Assembly: GCF_021729085.1 (NCBI RefSeq) | Contig: NZ_JAJSAR010000001.1 | Coordinates: 62,001 to 126,000, forward strand | Direction: 5' to 3' | DNA length: 64,000 nt | Source of the DNA: Pseudohongiella sp. O18 | GTDB taxonomy: Bacteria; Pseudomonadota; Gammaproteobacteria; Pseudomonadales; Pseudohongiellaceae | In this document: piece by piece, positions 19,551-27,154 of the stretch | Numbering within the stretch: position 1 is the stretch's first letter | Layout of the letters: each line of letters starts with the position of its first letter | Made by a program: the position numbers and the translations under genes | The notes under the pieces: model-generated | Told to the model about the DNA's origin: nothing | The model's input: the letters and a program-made list of their open reading frames with translations, nothing else | The model's database searches: none

Positions 19551-20171
19551 ATGATGAAACTTTACGAAACCCGCGTTGCACCCAATCCCCGCCGAGTGCG
19601 GATTTTTCTGGCAGAAAAAGGTCTGCTTGATCAGGTCGAATTGATCGAAGTGGATCTGCAGAAGGGTGACAACCTGACCCGCGAATACGCCGCTCGCAAT
19701 CCATTAAAAAAAGTTCCGGTGCTGGAACTGGAGGACGGTACCTGTATCGCAGAAACGATGGCCATCTGCCGCTACGTCGAGGAAGCATTCCCCGATACGC
19801 CCAGGCTTTTGGGTACAACGGCTCTGGAAAAAGCACATGTAGAGCAGTGGCTACGCTGGATCGACTTCTACTTCATGATGCCTACCGGGATGGCGTTTCA
19901 GCATACGACTGGCTTCTTCAAGGATCGCATGACGCCGTACCCTGAATGGGGTGAAGAATGCAAGCGCCAGGCAGCGCGCTTTTTTGATTTCCTTGACAGG
20001 TCACTGAGCGACTCTCGATATCTTTGCGGCGATGAGTTTACAGCGGCCGACATCAATGCGCTGTGTGCGCTGGACTTCAACAAAGCGATTCAGCAACGTA
20101 TAACTCCAGAGCAGCAGAACCTGCGCGCCTGGCATGAACGTCTGTATGAACGCCCATCTGTATCAGCATGA
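19551..20171 (+). CDS. glutathione S-transferase family protein
   Basis: A 206-residue protein with a thioredoxin-fold N-terminal half: MKLYETRVAPNPRRVRIFLAE, then KKVPVLELEDG with the cis-proline, and IAETMAICRYVE, which binds the glutathione gamma-glutamyl group. An all-helical C-terminal half has the N-capping box FTAADINALCALDF. The start is one of two consecutive ATG codons. It stands alone between two unrelated genes, so the substrate is unknown. Confidence 0.88.
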   Translation: MMKLYETRVAPNPRRVRIFLAEKGLLDQVELIEVDLQKGDNLTREYAARNPLKKVPVLELEDGTCIAETMAICRYVEEAFPDTPRLLGTTALEKAHVEQWLRWIDFYFMMPTGMAFQHTTGFFKDRMTPYPEWGEECKRQAARFFDFLDRSLSDSRYLCGDEFTAADINALCALDFNKAIQQRITPEQQNLRAWHERLYERPSVSA

Positions 20172-20212
20172 GTGTCAGTCGAAGACGCAGTGAGAGTTAG
20201 CAGCGATAACGC

Positions 20213-22135
20213 TCACTCGTCGCCGACCAGACGACGCGCCAGTACAAGGCTGCGATACCATCGGCGATGTGCATTGGGCACCGCGGTAGGTCGCACCGTC
20301 AGCAGGCTTTGTGAAGGCGGATTGTCGGTCTGTTGGTACTGAACCAGGATATCCAGCACTGATTCACGTGCACCATAGGTTTCATAAAGAAACCTGCGCG
20401 CTTCATCGCTGAGACTGACGCGGTAGTGGCGTACCAATGCAACGGCCAGGTATTCAGCCGCCTGACTCATATCCTCTTCAACATCCTGAGCCATGGACTC
20501 ACCCAGAAGCTTTTTATCCTGAGCGCTCATCCCTGGCTCCAGCCCACCCAGATAAGAAGCAAGAGTCGCACTGATGCCACGCTGAACTTCCGGATACGAA
20601 AGATGGATGTGTGGTTCAAGAGCAAGAGCAACTTCGATTGCAAGCTGACGTGCTGAATCGAATGTAAGTGGGTTGTCCCGCTCCGCCCGGCGTTTAAACA
20701 GTCCCTTGGTTTCGTGTGACTCCAGGTGCTGATGACGCATGTAACGCACCAGGTGCTGACAGACCTCCTTGCGCTCTTCGTCATCCAGTCGAATTACTTT
20801 CTCCAGAATATGCACACCGCGACCGCGCGGCCCAATACGCAGCTCAGCGGTATCCAGCTCGACCGAATCCAGCATACGGTTCCAATCTTCCGCTGCAAGC
20901 AGAAATTCAGCGTGCAGCTCACCGATCCGACGAAACGAGTCATTTGCGTTGCGATACAGTCTCAATGCGGCAGTCATGATCTCTGCGTACTCACGCAATT
21001 GCGCACGGTACTCGACCTGACCATCATTCACCTTCTCGACCAGCAGCTTCATGGTATCGGCAAGGTCATCCAGCGCCGCTATTACGCGATCCGTAAGCAG
21101 GTTTGCTGCAACTCCTTCGGGGACGTCCTCATATTTCATGACGTCAACCTCAACCAGCCAGGAAGCCAGGCTCCGAATACGATTACTGCCGGCCGCCTGC
21201 GCGATACGGTATCGACTTCGCTTGCGCTCCATTCGGTCAAGCGCCGCGGCCAGCCGCCAGCGGCCTCGGTAATCGAATATCAGCGTGGGTATCTCGCGAC
21301 CATTGATCAGCTCGAATGCCAGCACCAGCATCGACTCCACGTCCTGCATGGTAATCAACAGCAGATTATCCTGTTCGATTGCAGCCAGGACCCTGGCGAT
21401 GAAATGCTCGGTGCGTGGCACACCATGACGCAGCGTGGCAATATCACCATGGTATCGATGCCTGAGCACCTCCACCGCCTGCGGAAGTGTCGTGGACAGC
21501 TCCGTGATCAGAATATCGAACCGCTGATCCCAGTCACGATGAATATCGCGGATTCTCGAGAAAAGCCCGGCCCTGCGAAAATTGTCGATGTTCGCCAGCA
21601 TCTGGCTGAAAGCCGGATCACTGGTCAGTTGTTCTGCCGCCATCGCCACACCACCAGGTGACAGATCTACGCGCTGCAGCAGCTGGATGGCTGCCTCTCG
21701 CTCACGTATCTCACCCTCATAGCTGGCCACTACCAGGTTTTTTACCGAGAGTATCAAGTCACCCAGTTTATCGATTGCCTCAACAACAGAGCGCTGTGCC
21801 TGCTCCGATCTGACGCCCCAGGTACTGTCATAGACAATCTTGGCAATCAGCGCGATAAGCCCGCTCAGAACCGTGAAGCTGACGAAATAGATTAACTGCT
21901 GTCTGGACGGTGCCTGACCAAAGCCTATGTAGTAACCGCCGTAAAGTCCCAGGGCAGTCACCGGACCTGCCGTCCAGGCCAGCCCCAGCAGGCTGCGGGA
22001 GATTCGCACCCGTCGTACACTACGGGCAATCTGATCCAGTTGCTCGGTATCTTCCCGATTCAGAGAGATACCCTGCTTTACCTGCTTTCTGCGCCAGGAC
22101 CAGCGCAGCAGATTTGTAATTGATCGATTCAGCAA
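20213..22135 (-). CDS. uncharacterised membrane-anchored protein
   Basis: I do not recognise this family. From a TTG at 22135 it is 640 residues; in-frame ATG 22198 would add 21 residues that look non-coding, and a TATACT box lies between the two. The N-terminus is basic (NLLRWSWRRKQVKQ). Two hydrophobic segments (LLGLAWTAGPVTALGLYGGYYIGF and LIYFVSFTVLSGLIALIAKIV) follow within the first 120 residues. The remaining ~500 residues are mostly helical and charged, with no catalytic motif I know. It looks like a membrane-tethered helical scaffold or sensor with a large cytoplasmic part. It is unlike any neighbour and convergent with the GST gene. Confidence 0.75.
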   Translation of the reverse strand: MLNRSITNLLRWSWRRKQVKQGISLNREDTEQLDQIARSVRRVRISRSLLGLAWTAGPVTALGLYGGYYIGFGQAPSRQQLIYFVSFTVLSGLIALIAKIVYDSTWGVRSEQAQRSVVEAIDKLGDLILSVKNLVVASYEGEIREREAAIQLLQRVDLSPGGVAMAAEQLTSDPAFSQMLANIDNFRRAGLFSRIRDIHRDWDQRFDILITELSTTLPQAVEVLRHRYHGDIATLRHGVPRTEHFIARVLAAIEQDNLLLITMQDVESMLVLAFELINGREIPTLIFDYRGRWRLAAALDRMERKRSRYRIAQAAGSNRIRSLASWLVEVDVMKYEDVPEGVAANLLTDRVIAALDDLADTMKLLVEKVNDGQVEYRAQLREYAEIMTAALRLYRNANDSFRRIGELHAEFLLAAEDWNRMLDSVELDTAELRIGPRGRGVHILEKVIRLDDEERKEVCQHLVRYMRHQHLESHETKGLFKRRAERDNPLTFDSARQLAIEVALALEPHIHLSYPEVQRGISATLASYLGGLEPGMSAQDKKLLGESMAQDVEEDMSQAAEYLAVALVRHYRVSLSDEARRFLYETYGARESVLDILVQYQQTDNPPSQSLLTVRPTAVPNAHRRWYRSLVLARRLVGDE

Positions 22136-22172
22136 GTGATCACCCGATTTTCTGGTCTTGGTTCGTGTCGGC

Positions 22173-22178
22173 AGTATA
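22173..22178 (-). promoter_or_regulatory. -10 box for the membrane-anchored protein gene
   Basis: TATACT on the minus strand lies about 38 bases ahead of the TTG at 22135. If used, transcription would begin downstream of the ATG at 22198, which supports the shorter protein. No convincing -35 at 17 bases was found. Confidence 0.35.
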
Positions 22179-22240
22179 CATGAGCAACTCTGGTGCATCG
22201 AACAATGCAATCGCCCTGATAAACCGACTTACTGTGTGGT

Positions 22241-22246
22241 TATAAT
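22241..22246 (+). promoter_or_regulatory. consensus -10 box for the thioredoxin-like/CYTH pair
   Basis: A perfect TATAAT lies 52 bases ahead of the ATG at 22298, in the gap shared with the divergent membrane protein gene. A matching -35 is weak or absent. With the minus-strand TATACT 62 bases away, the gap looks like a back-to-back promoter region. Confidence 0.45.
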
Positions 22247-22297
22247 GCAGTCCGTATTGAGTAACAACAAATCTGATGACTCTCAGGAGCCAGTTAC

Positions 22298-22714
22298 ATG
22301 AATAATTCTGCTCAGCCCTCTGCGCGCGCTCGCCTGGTCCGTGTCCTGGTCACTCTCGCCTGCCTGGTCGTTGTCGCGACCATACTTTGGCAGTTATTGC
22401 CCAAAGCGGCGTTTTCCAGCGATCTGAGCCAGGTCGGTCAGGGCCGCCCGGCCCTGGTCATGCTGCGAGAGGTAAATTTTGTCGGTGGTGACCGTGTGAT
22501 AGAGCATATGCTGGAAATTTACCCCGATTACGAGCAAAACATGGTGTTTCTGGTCGTCCATACCGGTAATCCGACGGGACAGAATTTTGCGGCTGAGCAT
22601 GGGGTCACTGACGGCGATCTGGTACTGTTTGATGCTGAGGGCAACGCTCAGAGTCAGCTATCGCAGCCCTCTGGCATCAACGACATCCGACAGTTTCTGC
22701 AGCAGGCCCTGTAA
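22298..22714 (+). CDS. membrane-anchored thioredoxin-like protein without CxxC
   Basis: A 138-residue protein with one N-terminal helix (LVRVLVTLACLVVVATILWQLL, about 13-34) that should place the rest in the periplasm. The soluble part follows the thioredoxin beta-alpha-beta pattern: PALVMLREVNFVGGD, NMVFLVVHT, and LVLFDAEGNAQSQLSQPSGI with a C-terminal helix. The active-site CxxC is absent (VNFVGGD in its place), so it is probably not a disulfide oxidoreductase. A ribosome site (CAGGAGCC) precedes the ATG. The CYTH gene starts 5 bases after its stop codon, so the two are co-transcribed. Confidence 0.65.
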   Translation: MNNSAQPSARARLVRVLVTLACLVVVATILWQLLPKAAFSSDLSQVGQGRPALVMLREVNFVGGDRVIEHMLEIYPDYEQNMVFLVVHTGNPTGQNFAAEHGVTDGDLVLFDAEGNAQSQLSQPSGINDIRQFLQQAL

Positions 22715-22719
22715 GGGAT

Positions 22720-23184
22720 ATGGCTACAGAGATTGAGCGCAAATTTCTGGTCGTTAGCGACAGCTGGCGCGCTCACAGCTGCCGCCAGATCGTTATCCAG
22801 CAGGGGTATTTGTGCCGTGGAGCCACCACTGTGCGTGTCCGACGGGCTGACGATGAGGCATGGCTGACGATCAAGGGACCCACCACCGGCATCAGCCGCA
22901 GCGAATTCGAATATCGAATACCGCTGGCAGACGCCGAACAGCTGCTCAAGGAACAGTGCCAGGGTCCGCTGATAGACAAGACACGCCACTGGGTATTGTT
23001 TGATGGGCATCGCTGGGAAGTCGACGAGTTTCGAGGTGCCAATGCGGGGCTGGTGCTGGCAGAGCTGGAGTTGACATCAGAGAATGCCCGATTCAGTAAA
23101 CCGGAGTGGCTGGGCCGCGAAGTATCGGCAGACCCCAGATACTCCAACTCAGCACTATCGTTAAATCCTTTGCCGGAGCAATAG
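22720..23184 (+). CDS. CYTH-domain triphosphate tunnel protein
   Basis: A 154-residue single-domain CYTH protein. It opens with TEIERKFLV, the diagnostic ExExK metal/phosphate motif (residues 3-9). Basic and acidic tunnel residues follow at TTVRVRRADDEAWLTIKG, SRSEFEYRIP and WEVDEFRGANAGLVLAELEL. Small bacterial members hydrolyse inorganic tripolyphosphate or related triphosphates; some are adenylate cyclases. Length and motifs fit a tripolyphosphatase. It follows the thioredoxin-like gene after 5 bases. Its 3' end is only 4 bases from the end of the convergent MFS gene. Confidence 0.88.
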   Translation: MATEIERKFLVVSDSWRAHSCRQIVIQQGYLCRGATTVRVRRADDEAWLTIKGPTTGISRSEFEYRIPLADAEQLLKEQCQGPLIDKTRHWVLFDGHRWEVDEFRGANAGLVLAELELTSENARFSKPEWLGREVSADPRYSNSALSLNPLPEQ

Positions 23185-23188
23185 GGGC

Positions 23189-24535
23189 TCAACCCGACAC
23201 TTCACGCCAGCGCAGACTCAAAATCGCTCCCAGAAGTCCGGCAATCGCCAGCGAAACGATTGTCAGCTGCACCGAGATCACAGCTGCCAGCGCCCCCAGC
23301 AGCCCGGTCAACAGTAACAACACACCGATAACCGAGTTGCTGACTGCCACGTAGTCGGTCCGCTTGTTACCGCCTGCCATGTCGACCAGATAGGTTTTGC
23401 GCCCCAGCCGGACCCCGGCATGCGCGATGCCCAGCACAAAAAATGCCAGTGGATAAAACCATAGGGAGGCCTCACTTGGCAGCCCTGCAACCGACCAGGC
23501 CGCTACCGCCAGCGATGTCAACGCTGCCAGACCGCAGGCAACTGCAAACACCTGGCGACTGGAACGGTCTGCCCAGCGCCCCCACACTGGCGAGCTTACC
23601 AACCCTGCCAGCCCCTCCGCGGCGATGAATATACCAAGTAATGAGGCGGCGCTACCGAGATCCTCTCTGGCCAGCGTCACATAAAATGGCGCAACCAGAC
23701 CGGAGCCCATGGCCAGGGCTCTACCGATAACAAACTTGCGAAAGGGTGCGTCATCGCGCAACAGGGACAAACTCGAAAACGCTTCTGAAAACCCATTCGC
23801 CCCCCCATCGGTGGCGCCCGGAAATTCGACTATTCGTGCGTAGCTGGCTATTGCCAGAAACCACAGCATGGCAGCCACCGCCAACAGATCAAGATAGAGG
23901 CCGGAAGCGGCCTCGCCCTGCCCAAACGCACCCAGTGCCAGACCGGCGGCAAACGCTGCCAGTCCTGCGATGGCGCTGATCCAGCCAGACAGGCGACCAC
24001 GACGGGTTTTGGGAATCGTCTTGCCCAGCACGTCCTTGTAGGCTACCGAACAGGCACCACGCGCCAGACTGAACAGTATCAGCAGCCCGGTAACTGCCAG
24101 CCCGGCCTGCAGGCCTTCAAGCGTCATACCACACCAGACCATCAGCAGCAGGGAGAAACCCTGCACCGAACCACCTGCCACCCATACCCATTTGCGCACC
24201 GCCTGTCGACGGACCACAGCGCCAATGAGCATCTGCGGCAGCATGGAGCCGGACTCACGGATAGGCACCAGCAGACTGATGATCCAGGCCGGCGCACCCA
24301 GCTGCATCAACAACCAGGGTAGCGTAGTTTTGGCGCTGGCCAGCTTGTCCGCAATGCTGCTGCAGGTATTGGCCAGCAGAGTGGCCAGAAAATTGCCTGG
24401 CGTCTCGCGACAGGCGTCATCACTGATATCCTTGCACACCCGCCCCTCATCATCTTCGGCGAGGCGTTCATACAACAGGGTTTTCCAGTCTTCTTCGGCA
24501 CCAGCAGCCGTTCTTTGATCGTTGCTCTTAGTCAT
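23189..24535 (-). CDS. major facilitator superfamily transporter
   Basis: A 448-residue transporter from the ATG of MTKSNDQRTAAGAEEDW. A longer frame begins at 24688, but its extra residues are unlike protein and overlap the divergent lipoprotein gene. A soluble stretch of about 70 residues precedes about twelve helices. The loop GKTIPKTRRGRLSGWI after the fourth or fifth helix is the MFS motif A-like charged turn. The second half contains SPVWGRWADRSSRQVFA, the typical motif repeat. The substrate is unknown. The start lies 101 bases from the divergent beta-helix lipoprotein gene. Confidence 0.8.
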   Translation of the reverse strand: MTKSNDQRTAAGAEEDWKTLLYERLAEDDEGRVCKDISDDACRETPGNFLATLLANTCSSIADKLASAKTTLPWLLMQLGAPAWIISLLVPIRESGSMLPQMLIGAVVRRQAVRKWVWVAGGSVQGFSLLLMVWCGMTLEGLQAGLAVTGLLILFSLARGACSVAYKDVLGKTIPKTRRGRLSGWISAIAGLAAFAAGLALGAFGQGEAASGLYLDLLAVAAMLWFLAIASYARIVEFPGATDGGANGFSEAFSSLSLLRDDAPFRKFVIGRALAMGSGLVAPFYVTLAREDLGSAASLLGIFIAAEGLAGLVSSPVWGRWADRSSRQVFAVACGLAALTSLAVAAWSVAGLPSEASLWFYPLAFFVLGIAHAGVRLGRKTYLVDMAGGNKRTDYVAVSNSVIGVLLLLTGLLGALAAVISVQLTIVSLAIAGLLGAILSLRWREVSG

Positions 24536-24635
24536 GACCCGGAGCATAGCCCGATGCGAAGGTGCCGACAAGTTGCAAAAAATACTGGAGCGGCGTAGCT
24601 TTAGCAGGTCACTACAGCTTAACCTGAGGTGTTCC

Positions 24636-25946
24636 ATGACAATAAGAACATGCTGGACCCGCCTGACAAGCCGCGTATCTGATTTCACACCGAAGCAACT
24701 TACGATCCCTGCTCACAGCCGGCTTCTGCTTCTTGCTATTGCTTCAGTGCTGGCAGCCTGTTCGCCGCCTGCCGATTCCCCGCCCTCTGCTGCATCCATA
24801 AACATCGAAATCAATGATCCTGTGTCAGAGTTGCAACTGGCGCTCCTGGAAGCAGAACCAGGTTCCGTCATTACATTGCCCGCAGGCCGTTATGGCTTTG
24901 ATCGCAGCCTGACACTGAACACTGACGGAATCACGCTGCGCGGCGCCGGAATGGACGAAACGATTCTCACATTTCAGGATCAGGTGGCCGGAGCCGAAGG
25001 TCTGCTGGTCAACGCCAGCAACTTTACAATCGAGGATATCGCTATCGAGGACACCCTGGGCGACGCACTCAAGATTGCCAGAGGCGATCATATCGTGATT
25101 CGTCGCGTCAGAACTGAGTGGACCAACGGCCCCGATACCAGTAATGGCGCTTATGGAATCTATCCCGTCCAGACACAACACACACTGATTGAAGACTCTG
25201 TGGCAATCGCTGCTTCTGACGCTGGCATCTATGTCGGCCAGTCCCAAAACGTGATTGTGCGTGGTAATCGGGCAGAATATAACGTGGCAGGCATAGAGAT
25301 TGAGAACACAGTTGGTGCAGATGTTTATAACAACACTGCCATCAACAACACCGGCGGAATACTGGTATTTAACATGCCCAACCTGCCGGTCGCCGGCCAT
25401 ACCACCCGCGTTTATGAAAATGATATCCGGGATAACAACACCGCGAATTTCGCACCACCGGGGACCGCTGTTTCCAGCGTGCCGGCAGGTTCTGGACTGA
25501 TCATAAACTCCAACGACAAAGTCGAGATCTTCAATAACGAGTTCGACAACAATGACACTGCCAACATTCTGATCTCCAGTTATTTCAGTGCTGGGTATTC
25601 AGACCGGCAAATGGCTGAAGCTTTCGACCCCTACCCTGAAACGATTTTCATTTATGACAATCAATTCGGCAGCAGCGGCGCATCACCTTCCCGACCGGAA
25701 CTGGATGCACTGCGGCTCGCCATGTTTGGTGAGCAGGGTCGTCTGCCTGATGTTGTCTGGGACGGAGTCACCCATCCGGAACGGATGGCGGCAGAGTACG
25801 CAATCTGTATCGACAATGGCGAGGCTCAGTTACTCAATATAGATGCTGCCAACAACAGTGCCAATCCACACATGGGTGGTGAAGCGCACCAGTGCCGGCA
25901 TTCGGCACTGCCTGCTGTCAGCCTGCCGACCACCATGGATATGTAA
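24636..25946 (+). CDS. parallel beta-helix lipoprotein
   Basis: A 436-residue exported protein starting at the ATG after GAGGT. Residues 28-43 form a lipoprotein signal ending LAAC (cysteine near residue 43). The body is a right-handed beta-helix with repeating short strands and N/G turns: GITLRGAGMDETIL, FTIEDIAIEDTLGDALKI, IYVGQSQNVIVRGN and IEIENTVGADVYNN. I place it in the family that pairs with a diheme cytochrome lipoprotein (TIGR03805/TIGR03806-like, from memory). That partner gene follows after 5 bases. Such pairs occur in marine proteobacteria; the substrate is unknown. Beta-helix folds often bind or cut polysaccharides, but no lyase catalytic residues were recognised. Confidence 0.83.
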   Translation: MTIRTCWTRLTSRVSDFTPKQLTIPAHSRLLLLAIASVLAACSPPADSPPSAASINIEINDPVSELQLALLEAEPGSVITLPAGRYGFDRSLTLNTDGITLRGAGMDETILTFQDQVAGAEGLLVNASNFTIEDIAIEDTLGDALKIARGDHIVIRRVRTEWTNGPDTSNGAYGIYPVQTQHTLIEDSVAIAASDAGIYVGQSQNVIVRGNRAEYNVAGIEIENTVGADVYNNTAINNTGGILVFNMPNLPVAGHTTRVYENDIRDNNTANFAPPGTAVSSVPAGSGLIINSNDKVEIFNNEFDNNDTANILISSYFSAGYSDRQMAEAFDPYPETIFIYDNQFGSSGASPSRPELDALRLAMFGEQGRLPDVVWDGVTHPERMAAEYAICIDNGEAQLLNIDAANNSANPHMGGEAHQCRHSALPAVSLPTTMDM

Positions 25947-25951
25947 GATCG

Positions 25952-27094
25952 ATGAGTTGGCGTTTTTCATTACTGGTGACGGCGCTGGTTCTAGGCGCCT
26001 GCCAGGATCCGTCGGCACCGAAACTGTATGCCCGCGATAGTATTCCGACCCAACTGTCTGACTGGCAGATTGCGCAGGTAGCGGACCGACAGCTGATCCT
26101 GAATGCTGCCGTTCTTCCTTACGATCTGGCGACCCCGCTGTTCAGTGACTATGCATTAAAACTCCGCACGTTGTGGCTGCCCGACGGTGCCACTGCCGAG
26201 CTGACCGACACCGGCAGCCTGGACTTCCCGGTTGGCACGGTGATCAGCAAAACATTCTACTATCCGCGCGCCCGCGACGCCGCCGACGCCGCGGATGTAC
26301 AGCTGACCGAACAACGACTTGTTGCATTTGATGGGGCGAGTCTGGCACTGGACCAGGTGCGGCTGATCGAGACCCGACTGCTGGTTCATCAGGCGGATGG
26401 CTGGCAGGCACTGCCCTATGTGTGGAATGAGGAGCAGACTGACGCAACGCTGCAGATAACCGGGGCCGTCAAGCGCCTGCGATTACACAGCAACGAAAAT
26501 CCACGCGCGACGGTTGAATCATTTGCCTACGTGGTTCCCAATCGCAACGAGTGTGCCGCCTGTCACAATCTGGATCAGAATCAGGACACACTCTCGCCAA
26601 TCGGCCCCTCGGTAGCCAATCTGAATCACGCAATGGTCGCCGACGGCTCTGCGGAAAATCAGTTGGCCGCGCTATGGTCGCGACAATGGCTTGATGAAGA
26701 GCCTGCTGTCAACGAGCTGCCTGCCGCGGCAGTATGGCAACCGGGCGCTACTGATAATCTGGAGCAACGCGCCCGAAGTTATCTGGATGTTAATTGTGCA
26801 CACTGTCATCAGCCTGGCGGTAGCGGCGACACATCCGGCCTGTTTCTGCACTCTGGCGCGAGCAAGCCTCTGGAACTTGGGGTATGCAAACCACCCGTTG
26901 CAGCGGGCCGAGGTTCGGGAGGGCGACCTTACTCAATAGTACCAGGTCACCCTCAAGATTCGATTCTGAGTTTCAGAATCGAAAGCAATGAGGTCGGAGT
27001 ATTGATGCCGGAGGTGGGACGCAGCCTGACCCACGACAGCGGATTGTTGCTGATCGATGAGTGGATCCGGCAGCAGACAGGCAATTGTAGCTAA
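25952..27094 (+). CDS. SO2930-type diheme c-type cytochrome lipoprotein
   Basis: A 380-residue lipoprotein. The start is the ATG of MSWRFSLLVTALVLGACQDP, with lipobox LGAC. Two c-type heme sites are present: CAACH (about residue 195) and CAHCH (about residue 275). Downstream methionines, including VLMPEVG near residue 355, could be axial ligands. The N-terminal half (LFSDYALKLRTLWLPDG, FPVGTVISKTFYYP) is typical of the SO2930/HNE_0200 family. It follows the beta-helix lipoprotein after 5 bases, and the two probably act together in the periplasm or on the outer membrane. An electron partner is not encoded nearby. Confidence 0.87.
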   Translation: MSWRFSLLVTALVLGACQDPSAPKLYARDSIPTQLSDWQIAQVADRQLILNAAVLPYDLATPLFSDYALKLRTLWLPDGATAELTDTGSLDFPVGTVISKTFYYPRARDAADAADVQLTEQRLVAFDGASLALDQVRLIETRLLVHQADGWQALPYVWNEEQTDATLQITGAVKRLRLHSNENPRATVESFAYVVPNRNECAACHNLDQNQDTLSPIGPSVANLNHAMVADGSAENQLAALWSRQWLDEEPAVNELPAAAVWQPGATDNLEQRARSYLDVNCAHCHQPGGSGDTSGLFLHSGASKPLELGVCKPPVAAGRGSGGRPYSIVPGHPQDSILSFRIESNEVGVLMPEVGRSLTHDSGLLLIDEWIRQQTGNCS

Positions 27095-27154
27095 GGCATC
27101 AAAAGCACCTTAGTCCACTATTACCTGCTTGGCGACCAATCCGGACCCTACAAC

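Noticed and set aside
20726-21661. Long plus-strand open frame (311 codons)
   Set aside because: It lies antisense inside the unknown membrane-anchored protein gene, has a cysteine/histidine/glutamine-rich non-protein look, and has no ribosome site; it is a shadow frame.
24535-24688. N-terminal extension of the MFS transporter
   Set aside because: The extra 51 residues are unlike the family and overlap the ribosome site of the divergent lipoprotein gene; ATG at 24535 is preferred.
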